A stretch of DNA of 62,790 nt, taken from the NCBI GenBank assembly GCA_938091675.1, contig CALKMX010000013.1, positions 1 to 62,790 on the forward strand, written 5' to 3'. The notes below the pieces were generated by a model, which worked only from the letters and a program-made list of their open reading frames with translations, was not told where the DNA came from and ran no database searches. Below, in pieces: positions 37,867 to 46,711 of this stretch (position 1 is its first letter; each line of letters opens with the position of its first letter). Source of the DNA: an uncultured Opitutales bacterium (GTDB taxonomy: Bacteria > Verrucomicrobiota > Verrucomicrobiia > Opitutales > Seribacteraceae). The translations under genes and the position numbers were made by a program.

Positions 37867-39966
37867 CTAATATTTACGATATCCCCCACCAAAATTTCCC
37901 CACTTAGAATTTCCATAGGATTTTTCGCGACCGTATCGGTATTGGCCATGGGCATTGTGCAATTCGTAGCGTGACTCTGGGAGTTCTTTGAGAAATCTAC
38001 TCTGCATGAGACGAACAGGTGTGCCTTTTTGGTTGGCCAGGCTGGGATAAGTTAAATGCAGGGACCGTTCGGCACGGGTTGAGGCAACATAAAAAAGCCT
38101 ACGCTCTTCTTCCAGGTCTCCTTCTCCGTCTATGGCCCGCTTATTAGGAAATAAGCCGTCTGCCAGGCCAATAATAAATACATGGGGATACTCAAGACCT
38201 TTGGACTGATGAATGGTGGATAGACGAATACAGCTTTCGCCCTGCCTCATCACCCGGTCACCCGATTCAGAACTCAAAAGAACCAGTTGGGAGAGCATTT
38301 CAGCCAAGGATTCGTGCTTGGATGCAAAATCAACCAAGCTTTCAAGATCTTCTTCCCTCCTGGGCCAATTCTCATAAGTCGAACGAAGGTAGAGTTGGTA
38401 CCAACCACCAATTGCTTCTTCAACCACCATGGAGGGGGATGATGTGGAGGCCACTTCATGAATTTGCGATAAAGTTTCAGACATCGACTCCCAATCTTCC
38501 TTGGCATCCTTGGGTACTTTGTTGAGCACTTTTTCATCTCCCAGAACTTCACAGATCGAGGAAGATTTGTCCTGGGCAATTTTATGGGCAATCTTAAGTA
38601 GCTTGATGGCCGTTTTTTCACCGACCTTGGGTAGCAGGCAGGCAAAGCGTAGAAATGCGGTGCTGTCTTTGGGATTGGCGACAAACCGAATTTGAGCCAC
38701 CAGATCCTTGACATGGGCCTGCTCGAAAAAGCGAAGTCCGCTAGTGATCAGGAAGGGCAAGCCTCTGCGGGATAGTTCCACCTGCAATTCCATGGCGTGA
38801 TAATGAGCCCGGTAGAGAATGGCAATTTGATCATACTCGGCACCCGAGTTGTAAAGGTCCTGAATTTTTGAGATTACAAAGTCAGCCTGTTGGTATGCAT
38901 CCAGAGTAGGAACCACACGGGGAAGTTCCTGGTGCGGGCGTGAGGCTTTTAGCTCTTTGCTGAAACTTTTTTCTGCAGTGCGGTTAGCCAGAATGCCATT
39001 GGCCAATTGTAATATCTCCGGCGAACTTCGATAGTTCGTTTCGATCTTAAATATTTTCGTGCCCGGATGGCGTTCGGGAAAGGAAAGAATCTGATCCAGG
39101 TCCGCACCCCTCCAAGTGTAGATACACTGAGCATCATCCCCAACCGCCATTACCTGATGGTTGGATATCACAAGGTCTACAATGTTTGCCTGAAGGCAAT
39201 TAACATCCTGATACTCATCTACCAGCACATGAGAAAATCTGTTTTGGAAATACTGCCTGGGTTCCTCATGCTTTTCCATCAAAGTAAGCCAGAAAACCAG
39301 TAAGTCATCATAATCCGTTAGTCCTCGGGCAAGCTTGGTACGGGAGTAAGCTTCAAAAAACTGGTTTATTTTGGTAAGTAAATCACGATTTGCCGGATAA
39401 CGGGCACGGGCCACTTCCTCCACATCCTTGCCTACATTTCTGGCAAAGCTAATAAGCCCTTTGATTGGTTTGGCTTTGGGGTTGTCTTTTGCCTTGAAAA
39501 ACTCGGGATCAATTTCCCTGATTACTTCGTTGAGCAAGGAATCTGAATCGCTGTCATCTAAAATAGTAAAGCTTCTTGGCAGACCGATAAGATCCCCAAA
39601 CAGTCGTAAGGCTTGCCCGCCTACATGGTGAAAGGTACCGCCTAAAAACCGATGAGTTCCCACGCCGGTTAGCTCTTCGACGCGCTCAAGCATTTGCCTG
39701 GACGCTTTGTTGGTAAAGGTAAGCAGTAGGATCGATTCCGGAGGAACACCCTGTTCAAGAAGATAAGCAACACGATAAGTAAGCGTTCTTGTCTTGCCGG
39801 AGCCAGCACCAGCAAGAACCAGGGCTGGTCCGTCCTCTGCGGTAACCGCTAAAAACTGATCATCATTTAGTTCCTGCCTGAAATTAATCCCTTGCTTAAG
39901 GGGAGTCGGGGCAATCTTGGGCGGGGGACCGAATAAATCGTCCTCGTCATCTTCGTAGTCGTACAT
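37867..39966 (-). CDS. UvrD/Rep/PcrA family ATP-dependent DNA helicase
   Basis: LNDDQFLAVTAEDGPALVLAGAGSGKTRTLTYRVAYL; VLVDEYQDVN; TIHQSKGLEYPHVFIIGLADGLFP. Confidence 0.95.
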   Translation of the reverse strand: MYDYEDDEDDLFGPPPKIAPTPLKQGINFRQELNDDQFLAVTAEDGPALVLAGAGSGKTRTLTYRVAYLLEQGVPPESILLLTFTNKASRQMLERVEELTGVGTHRFLGGTFHHVGGQALRLFGDLIGLPRSFTILDDSDSDSLLNEVIREIDPEFFKAKDNPKAKPIKGLISFARNVGKDVEEVARARYPANRDLLTKINQFFEAYSRTKLARGLTDYDDLLVFWLTLMEKHEEPRQYFQNRFSHVLVDEYQDVNCLQANIVDLVISNHQVMAVGDDAQCIYTWRGADLDQILSFPERHPGTKIFKIETNYRSSPEILQLANGILANRTAEKSFSKELKASRPHQELPRVVPTLDAYQQADFVISKIQDLYNSGAEYDQIAILYRAHYHAMELQVELSRRGLPFLITSGLRFFEQAHVKDLVAQIRFVANPKDSTAFLRFACLLPKVGEKTAIKLLKIAHKIAQDKSSSICEVLGDEKVLNKVPKDAKEDWESMSETLSQIHEVASTSSPSMVVEEAIGGWYQLYLRSTYENWPRREEDLESLVDFASKHESLAEMLSQLVLLSSESGDRVMRQGESCIRLSTIHQSKGLEYPHVFIIGLADGLFPNKRAIDGEGDLEEERRLFYVASTRAERSLHLTYPSLANQKGTPVRLMQSRFLKELPESRYELHNAHGQYRYGREKSYGNSKWGNFGGGYRKY

Positions 39967-39969
39967 GCT

Positions 39970-41082
39970 TTATTCAGTGACCGAACTGGCCTTGGTTACG
40001 AGGGGGGCAAGGAAGTCACGGTGGACTACCTCTGGTCGATTGCTCCAGCCGTGGATTTCCAAAATTTTTTCATTATCTAATCCAAGAATGGATGTCAGTT
40101 CATTACTTGCAAAGCGACATATGCCCCGTGCAATAATTTTACCCTTTTGATCAAGGATGGAAACAACATCGGACCGGCCAAATTGTCCGCTTATTCGTAC
40201 CACACCACTGGCTAAAAGGCTGGCTCCATTATCTAAAATTGCCTTGCAGGCTCCCTCGTCAATTTCAATAGAGCCTTTGGGCGTGGGGAAAAAAGCCAGC
40301 CATTTTTTTCTCTGGTTTAAAGCCAGGCCTGCAGGGGCGAAAAAAGTTCCCTCGGCTTGTCCCTCAATAATTTGAGGCAAACGGCCCGGAGTTTCTCCAC
40401 TCCCTATAAAAACTGCACAACCGGACTTTGTCGCGACTTTTGCGGCTTCAATTTTCGTTGCCATGCCACCAACTGCAGTTGGACTGGTTGTGCCTTCCGC
40501 CATTTTTTCAATCTTAGGACAGATTTCAGAGACAAAGGGAACAAGAATGCCTGAACTCGGCGAAGTCATTAAGCCCTTTGCGGTGGTTAAAATAATTAAC
40601 AATTCGGCGTGGCATAGGGATGCAAGAAGGGCGGACAACACATCATTATCTCCGAATTTTAACTCGTCATCGCTGATCGAGTCATTCTCATTTACTACGG
40701 GAATTACCCCTTTCTCAAGCAGGGTATTGATTGTCTCCCGTACTTTATTGGAACGGGCATGCTCATTGAAATCTTCCCGGGTAAGCAAAATTTGTGCAGC
40801 TAAAACACCATGATTTCCCAAGGAGGATTTCCAGGCATGCATAAGTTCACTTTGCCCAATGGAAGCACAGGCTCGAAGCAGGGATAATTGTTGGGGTCTG
40901 CTTTGCAGAGCTAGTTTGCCCATGCCTAGACCGACTGCACCTGAACTTACTAAAATGACTTCTATTCCGAGTCGCCTAAGTGCATCTACGCCGGAGCAAA
41001 TTTGTGATATCCGCTCGCTGCGTATTTCACCATTTCCAGCAGATAACAGACCGGTCCCCAATTTTATAACCACTCGATTCAT
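39970..41082 (-). CDS. proB: Glutamate 5-kinase (with C-terminal PUA domain)
   Basis: VVIKLGTGLLS; VILVSSGAVGLGMGKL; PVVNENDSIS; GGMATKIEAAKVATKSG; PUA region RKKWLAFFPTPKGSIEIDEGA. Confidence 0.95.
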   Translation of the reverse strand: MNRVVIKLGTGLLSAGNGEIRSERISQICSGVDALRRLGIEVILVSSGAVGLGMGKLALQSRPQQLSLLRACASIGQSELMHAWKSSLGNHGVLAAQILLTREDFNEHARSNKVRETINTLLEKGVIPVVNENDSISDDELKFGDNDVLSALLASLCHAELLIILTTAKGLMTSPSSGILVPFVSEICPKIEKMAEGTTSPTAVGGMATKIEAAKVATKSGCAVFIGSGETPGRLPQIIEGQAEGTFFAPAGLALNQRKKWLAFFPTPKGSIEIDEGACKAILDNGASLLASGVVRISGQFGRSDVVSILDQKGKIIARGICRFASNELTSILGLDNEKILEIHGWSNRPEVVHRDFLAPLVTKASSVTE

Positions 41083-41183
41083 GTCCTACATCTACAATCC
41101 TGCATGATGGGGCAAAAGAAATTCAGGGCAACCTCAACCATTCTGGTCGCCCCATAGAATCGAAAATTTTAAAATGGTGTTGA

Positions 41184-41741
41184 TCAGACTTGTCTTAAAT
41201 CTGACTCTTTGGATGCCAGTGCATGGTTTATTTGGTTGACCATGTCATCCGTCAGTTTTTGCACATCTTTTTCAGCCCTTTTAAAATCGTCTTCCGGTAG
41301 GCCGTCTTTTTGCAATGATTTCAGTTTATCCAAACCATCCTTGCGGGAGGCACGGACACCAATACGACCATTTTCGGCAAACCCTTGGGCCATTTTGCAT
41401 AACTCTTCGCGTCTTTCGCCACTAAGTTCTGGGATGGGCAGACGGATCAGTTCACTGGTAACGACAGGATTGATTCCCAGTTTGGCATCGATCAGGGCTT
41501 TTTCAATGGGTCCGACTGTGCTCCTGTCCCATGCCTGAATTTGGATGGTTCTGGAATCGGGCGTTGTAATTGCTGCAACATCACGCAATTTCATACTTGA
41601 GCCATAAACATCAACCGTCACACCCTCGACCATCGATGGGCTTGCTTTACCGGTGTGTAATGAGGCAAATTCACTCAAGACATGGTCCACAGATTTCTTC
41701 ATGTCTTCTTTAAGCTTTTTAAAAATTGGGTCGGTTTCCAT
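41184..41741 (-). CDS. frr: Ribosome recycling factor
   Basis: LHTGKASPSMVEGVTVDVYGS; LRDVAAITTPDSRTIQIQAWD; RLPIPELSGERREELCKMA; VRASRKDG. Confidence 0.97.
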   Translation of the reverse strand: METDPIFKKLKEDMKKSVDHVLSEFASLHTGKASPSMVEGVTVDVYGSSMKLRDVAAITTPDSRTIQIQAWDRSTVGPIEKALIDAKLGINPVVTSELIRLPIPELSGERREELCKMAQGFAENGRIGVRASRKDGLDKLKSLQKDGLPEDDFKRAEKDVQKLTDDMVNQINHALASKESDLRQV

Positions 41742-41780
41742 AATTTTGAGGTTCAGTTTGAAGATTAAAAAAGGGGCTAA

Positions 41781-42497
41781 TTAGCGAACAATGGTACCAA
41801 TTGATTCCCCACACACGGCTTTGCGTATCGATTGATCTTGCTGGAGATCAAAGACAAGAATGGGCATGCGGTTGTCCATACAAAGAGAAAATGCGGTGGA
41901 ATCCATAACCGAGAGGCGCTTTTCTAGGCATTCCATGTAAGTAAGCTCGGAAAATTTCTTGGCATCCTCATATTTATGCGGATCCTTGTCGTAGATACCA
42001 TCCACTTTGGTTGCTTTGAGGATAATATCTGCCGAGATTTCACTCGCCCGGAGGGCAGCGGTGGTATCAGTGGAAAAATAAGGATTACCGGTGCCAGATA
42101 CGAAAATTACAATCCTTTCACGTTCCAGATGTCGGATGGCACGGCGTTGAATGTAAGGCTCAGCTAATTTATCCATGGGGATGGCACTCTGCACTCTTAC
42201 CACTGCACCCATTTTTTCCAGCCGGTCCATTAAGGCCAGCCCATTAATTACTGTGGCAAGCATACCCATGGAATCTCCAGTGGTTCGGTCAATTCCCTTA
42301 TCTGCACCTTGGAGTCCGCGGAAAATATTACCGCCTCCGACCACGAGGCCAACCTCTACCCCCATATCAGAAACAGCTTTGATTTCTTCGCAAATCCTTT
42401 CAAGGGATTTTGCAAAAATAGGTTCGCCTGCACTGCGGTTGCCAAGAATTTCTCCACTTATCTTTAAAATGATGCGTTTGTATTTTGCGTTAGCCAT
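41781..42497 (-). CDS. pyrH: UMP kinase
   Basis: [65 protein letters not shown]. Confidence 0.97.
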   Translation of the reverse strand: MANAKYKRIILKISGEILGNRSAGEPIFAKSLERICEEIKAVSDMGVEVGLVVGGGNIFRGLQGADKGIDRTTGDSMGMLATVINGLALMDRLEKMGAVVRVQSAIPMDKLAEPYIQRRAIRHLERERIVIFVSGTGNPYFSTDTTAALRASEISADIILKATKVDGIYDKDPHKYEDAKKFSELTYMECLEKRLSVMDSTAFSLCMDNRMPILVFDLQQDQSIRKAVCGESIGTIVR

Positions 42498-42562
42498 GAG
42501 TGTCAGATGTGGTGATGTAGTTCCTTGACTTTAATTTACTTAAGGTCAGAATATTTTGATTC

Positions 42563-42637
42563 TAGCCTGGTGGTGTAATGGTAGCACAGAGGTTTTTGGT
42601 ACCTTTAGTTGGGGTTCGAATCCCTACCGGGCTGCCA
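42563..42637 (+). tRNA. tRNA-Gln (anticodon TTG), CCA encoded
   Basis: Acceptor AGCCTGG/CCGGGCT, D-arm GTGTAATGGTAGCAC, anticodon arm GAGGT-TTTTGGT-ACCTT, T-arm TGGGG-TTCGAAT-CCCTA, discriminator G, CCA. Confidence 0.93.
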
Positions 42638-42685
42638 CTTTGTTCATTTTAAATTAGTTCCAAAACAAATGGTATGACGATGGGA

Positions 42686-44374
42686 TTAATTTTCAAAGGG
42701 ATCAAAAGTGGGTGGAATTTCTGGCAATTCAGGAGTGTTGGTTTCTACAGAAGCAGGTACTTCGGGGTCACCAAAAACATCTCCAAGAGGGACCTCTTCT
42801 TGCGGAATGCTTGTCTCAGGAACAGTAGAACCAGACTCAAAGGGATCAAAGGTTGGTGGAGGAGGTGCCTCAAATGGATTGGCGGGATTGGGTTGAGATA
42901 TATCTTCAAAAGGATCAACAGCCGGGCTATTGTTAAATGGATTCCCAACAGGTTGATTCACCGGCTCGGAATCCGTAAATGGACTTTTCGGTTCCTCTGC
43001 AATACCAGCCTCTCCATTGGAAGATTCAAAGGGGCCGGGTGGGGGAGGGAATGGGGCTGTGTTAACCCCGGGGGTATCTGATTCAATCTCTGGCAAATCT
43101 CCAAACGGATCAAAAGAAGGTTCAGGCTGAAGGGGTGGGGGAGGCGGAGGCAAATTTTCGTCGGAAGGAAGGGCTGGATCTTCAACAACCTCTGGAGCAT
43201 CCATCGGGGGTTTGACTTTTATGACTGGAGCGGTTTCAGGAGGAGCGGGAGGGCTTGGTAAGGGCTCTTCCTCAATGACCGGCTTCTCTTCAACCGGGGG
43301 CTTTTGTGGTTTTTCCTTTTTTCTTTTTTGAGTCTGTTCTTTCGCGTCTGCTTTGAGGGCAGGCTGATCAGGTACCTCGCTTTCAGGGACCGGGGGTAAA
43401 TCAACTTTATCCAACCCTGATTTTTCCGGGCTAAGCTCAGAAGCATCAGGTTGGGAGGGCTCACCTTCCTCTTTGTCAGAGGTTGGGCTGACAATTCTTT
43501 GCCCAGTCAAGAGGTCTTGAGCAGGGACTCCGTGGTCAAACCGGATTTCTGAAACTTTTTCACCCTTTTCATTCCATTCGGTACAAACACCATGCTCCAG
43601 ATTATTTTTGAAGTTATAATCAAATTGTTGCTGTCCTGAAGGAAACCATCCTTTGGAATTTCCCTCCATCATATCATCAACGAATTGAGCCGATAAGCGC
43701 TTTTTGCCGTTTTCATACCAAATGGTTCTTAAGCCATGCTGTTTGTCTTTCTGGTAAAAAAGCCCGAGCTTTTGCTGACCATTCGGGTACCATTCTGAGG
43801 AAGGGCCTTCTCTCAACCCGTGACGGTAGATCGTGGAAGACTTCTCCGTGCCATCCGGGTACCACTCTTTTGCTTCCCCATGGGCTATTCCCTCACGCAT
43901 CTCAACTTGAAACCCCTTTACACCGTTCGGGTGCCATTCTGACTTTGGCCCAGTGAGTTGATCTTGCTCGTAAGTTTCCTCACGCCACAACTCCCCGGTT
44001 ATGCGAAATTCTTGAGAAGGGCCATGGCGTTGACCATCTTTATAAACGATAGAGGTTCGTTTTCTACCGTTGTAAAAATATTCGATGGTGGTTCCGTGTC
44101 TTTTCCCGTCTTTCCACGATGAAATAGACTTGGTGGGGCTTTGCTCAAAAGTCTCAATCGCTTTCCCGCTAAAAGGTCCTTGTTGCTTGGTTTGATTGCC
44201 ATCGGTTTCGGATTCTCGGACGACTCCTTCATCATCCACTTCCAACCAATGAAGCATGACGGTCTGATCGGTGGAGAACGAAAGATGGTCGGAACTTGTA
44301 ACGCTAGTTTGAAGGCAGGAAACAAGGGGTAAAAGAGAGAGCGGGAACAACCATGGAACCAAGGACTTCATCAT
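42686..44374 (-). CDS. Lipoprotein with YwqK/MORN_2-type repeats and proline-rich C-terminus containing DPF/NPF motifs
   Basis: Lipobox LLPLVSCLQ; repeats of HGxxxEWYPNGQKK type; C-term FDPFGDLP...GNPFNN..VDPFEDI..ANPFEA..TFDPFES..TFDPFEN. Confidence 0.85.
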   Translation of the reverse strand: MMKSLVPWLFPLSLLPLVSCLQTSVTSSDHLSFSTDQTVMLHWLEVDDEGVVRESETDGNQTKQQGPFSGKAIETFEQSPTKSISSWKDGKRHGTTIEYFYNGRKRTSIVYKDGQRHGPSQEFRITGELWREETYEQDQLTGPKSEWHPNGVKGFQVEMREGIAHGEAKEWYPDGTEKSSTIYRHGLREGPSSEWYPNGQQKLGLFYQKDKQHGLRTIWYENGKKRLSAQFVDDMMEGNSKGWFPSGQQQFDYNFKNNLEHGVCTEWNEKGEKVSEIRFDHGVPAQDLLTGQRIVSPTSDKEEGEPSQPDASELSPEKSGLDKVDLPPVPESEVPDQPALKADAKEQTQKRKKEKPQKPPVEEKPVIEEEPLPSPPAPPETAPVIKVKPPMDAPEVVEDPALPSDENLPPPPPPLQPEPSFDPFGDLPEIESDTPGVNTAPFPPPPGPFESSNGEAGIAEEPKSPFTDSEPVNQPVGNPFNNSPAVDPFEDISQPNPANPFEAPPPPTFDPFESGSTVPETSIPQEEVPLGDVFGDPEVPASVETNTPELPEIPPTFDPFEN

Positions 44375-44603
44375 ACTTAAAGGTAATGTCTGGGTGATGA
44401 GGTTCTGGCAAGAGGTTTTTCTGCATAGAAAAGTGTTCGGGCATAGCATTTAGAGAAAGCTCAATTAACCGAACGAACTTTGATGGGACTTTGGATTTGA
44501 TCGACCAGATTTAAGAACTCCAAAGAAAAGAACTCATCATTTCTTCCGAACGAAGGAATCCTGCAAAGGTCGGCAAATCAATTGGTGCTCAAATCAAGCA
44601 AAC

Positions 44604-45017
44604 TTATTCATCCGGTGAATCAGGATAAAGAAAGTCATCCAAGTCACGCCTTTGCTTCTTAGTTGGTCTCCCGCTACCTTTTTTGAAGTAGATGCGCGGG
44701 GCGAGATTCAGCCTATCCTGCTTGGCTTTTTCATAGGCTTGAGGCGTGGTCAAATCGGTGGTCAATTTTGCAGCGACTGCAGCGGAAACCCGTTTATCTA
44801 TAAGTCCATCCACTCGAACAACTTTTTGCAAAGGCCCCAACTTCACGCAAACAATATCCCCAACTTTAATTTCTTTGGAAGGTTTGACCGGCTGCTCATC
44901 CACTTTTACATGATTTTTTTTGCATGCCTCCGTGGCGAGGCTACGTGTCTTAAATAGGCGAACCGCCCACAACCATCGATCTACTCTTTCCTTGGGGGAT
45001 TGATCATCCGATGCCAT
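44604..45017 (-). CDS. S4 domain RNA-binding protein (Hsp15/HslR-like)
   Basis: RVDRWLWAVRLFKTRSLATEACKKNHVKVDEQPVKPSKEIKVGD. Confidence 0.92.
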   Translation of the reverse strand: MASDDQSPKERVDRWLWAVRLFKTRSLATEACKKNHVKVDEQPVKPSKEIKVGDIVCVKLGPLQKVVRVDGLIDKRVSAAVAAKLTTDLTTPQAYEKAKQDRLNLAPRIYFKKGSGRPTKKQRRDLDDFLYPDSPDE

Positions 45018-45060
45018 TATGAACCGTAGATCAAATTTTCAGATCAAAAAGCCCGCCCTT

Positions 45061-46389
45061 TCACTGTCTGATCTGGGCACGATAAACTTTAGTACCTTCA
45101 GAAATGGTAAAGTTTCCGTCTTTAACCATATCAATCGGGGATAGCTCAAGGATAAACGTTTCGTTCTTTAGCTTGGGCAAAGTCTTTGTAGTTTTCAGGT
45201 CGCCCGGTGTTGTTGCACTTGCTTCTGAGTCCGAAGATAGGTTGAGCAGGAACGACTCTGCTTTATCCCAGTTTTGATATAGCCAGGCACCGGCTCCACC
45301 AAGCACAAGAAGGGAAACCAGCAAGAACGCGGAACCTCCAATCCCGGAGGATTTGTCTTCGGACTGGGCGGAGTCGAGCTTTTGCCTCTCGATAAGTGTG
45401 CCTACAAGAACGGAAACCTCGAACAGAAAATACAAAGGAATGGTAAGGATACACAAACTTACCGGATCCCCCCCGGGGGTAATTAGGGCTGCAGAAACCA
45501 TTAACAAAACCAGAACAAACCTTCTGCTTTTTCGTAACTTTTCAACGCTTAGCACGCCGACCCGGATCAATAAAATGAGCACTAATGGAAACTGGAATGC
45601 AAGACCTACAGCAAAGGTCATCCAGATCACTGTGCTGTAGTAATTGCCCGCTTCAGGCCTGTAAATATCCAGCCCCAAAACATTGAAGGAAAATTCGATG
45701 GTGAAGGCCAGGGATAAGGGCAGAATGAAGAAATAAGTCATTCCCGATCCTGCCAGGAAAAGAAAGGTTGCGGCTAAGCAGCCGGGAAAAAAAATCCTTT
45801 TCTCACTTTTGGTTAGACCCGGAGTGACAAATCCACCAACAAAATACAGGACAAAAGGAAGCGAAAGGCCCAATCCCCCGAGAAAGCATATTTTCATGGC
45901 AATGAAAATGGGAGAGTAGGAGCGTATGACCTGCAATAAATTTCGGTCCTTCCCTCCGGCAAAGTGAATGAGCAGACGCAGTCGGTGCTGGGGGTCGGAA
46001 ACCCCCCAGTTTTTTAGATCTTCATCTTTGGCATGAATGAGATCGATTAATTCTACGCCCTGGCCTTCCAGCGTATCTTGGTATTCGCTAAGACCGGTTG
46101 CCTGAAGGTCTATGGCCATATTACCAAAATCCTGGACTGCCGATATCAGCGGGCGCTGAAGAAGCCTTACCGAATTATCCAGAAAGGCCGCCACCACTAA
46201 ACACCCGAGAATAAACGCAACTGCGGACTTAAAGATGACCCATCTCATTTCTTCCAGGTGCTCAAGGAAGTGCATTTTATTGGGGTCGCTAGTGCTTTTT
46301 TTGGTGCTGCCCAGCGCCCCGATGAGGCCGCGGTCGCGAAAGCGCTGGCCAAAGGTTTGAGGTTCCTCAGGTAGTGGAGGAGGAGTCAT
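45061..46389 (-). CDS. tatC: Sec-independent protein translocase TatC with SAM-like insertion and C-terminal extension
   Basis: FLEHLEEMRWVIFKSAVAFILG; FVTPGLTKSEKRIFFPG; TYFFILPLS; ALITPGGDPVSLCILTIPLYFLFEVSV. 442 aa, much longer than a typical ~250 aa TatC. Confidence 0.94.
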   Translation of the reverse strand: MTPPPLPEEPQTFGQRFRDRGLIGALGSTKKSTSDPNKMHFLEHLEEMRWVIFKSAVAFILGCLVVAAFLDNSVRLLQRPLISAVQDFGNMAIDLQATGLSEYQDTLEGQGVELIDLIHAKDEDLKNWGVSDPQHRLRLLIHFAGGKDRNLLQVIRSYSPIFIAMKICFLGGLGLSLPFVLYFVGGFVTPGLTKSEKRIFFPGCLAATFLFLAGSGMTYFFILPLSLAFTIEFSFNVLGLDIYRPEAGNYYSTVIWMTFAVGLAFQFPLVLILLIRVGVLSVEKLRKSRRFVLVLLMVSAALITPGGDPVSLCILTIPLYFLFEVSVLVGTLIERQKLDSAQSEDKSSGIGGSAFLLVSLLVLGGAGAWLYQNWDKAESFLLNLSSDSEASATTPGDLKTTKTLPKLKNETFILELSPIDMVKDGNFTISEGTKVYRAQIRQ

Positions 46390-46711
46390 GAGTGATGAGA
46401 GAGTAAAATTAAACCGGAATTACAATGGTGTATGAACTTTGAGGAAAAAGCGTCTTTTCGTCTAGCTTGTAATGGAGAGAGTGGTTTTGTTCATTCAATC
46501 TTCTGCCCCCCATTGTACTTATTTTGATTCCGGCAGATAATGAGGTTGAATTAAATTTAATTAATCGGGGATGCTTAGGCATGGGAAGTGATCCATTGAC
46601 AAAAAGCTCAATTTTTTAGATATTCGGCGGTTTGTTATTGAATTCGCAGACTTGAAATTTATTCACCCAAGAAAAGTTTTCAATCTTCCAACTTAAACCC
46701 ACCACTCAAAA

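Noticed and set aside
42563-42637. tRNA-Gln as a possible integration site for a mobile element
   Set aside because: No integrase, attachment-site repeat or cargo region nearby; flanking genes are housekeeping or lipoprotein genes.
42745-43494. Several minus-strand ORFs (67-91 aa) rich in L, R and P
   Set aside because: Alternative frames of the low-complexity tail of the YwqK-type lipoprotein.
46390-46711. 320-bp gap upstream of ppdK considered as a riboswitch or ncRNA
   Set aside because: A TTGACA-like -35 near 46596 is visible but no convincing aptamer fold or conserved motif could be recognised by eye.
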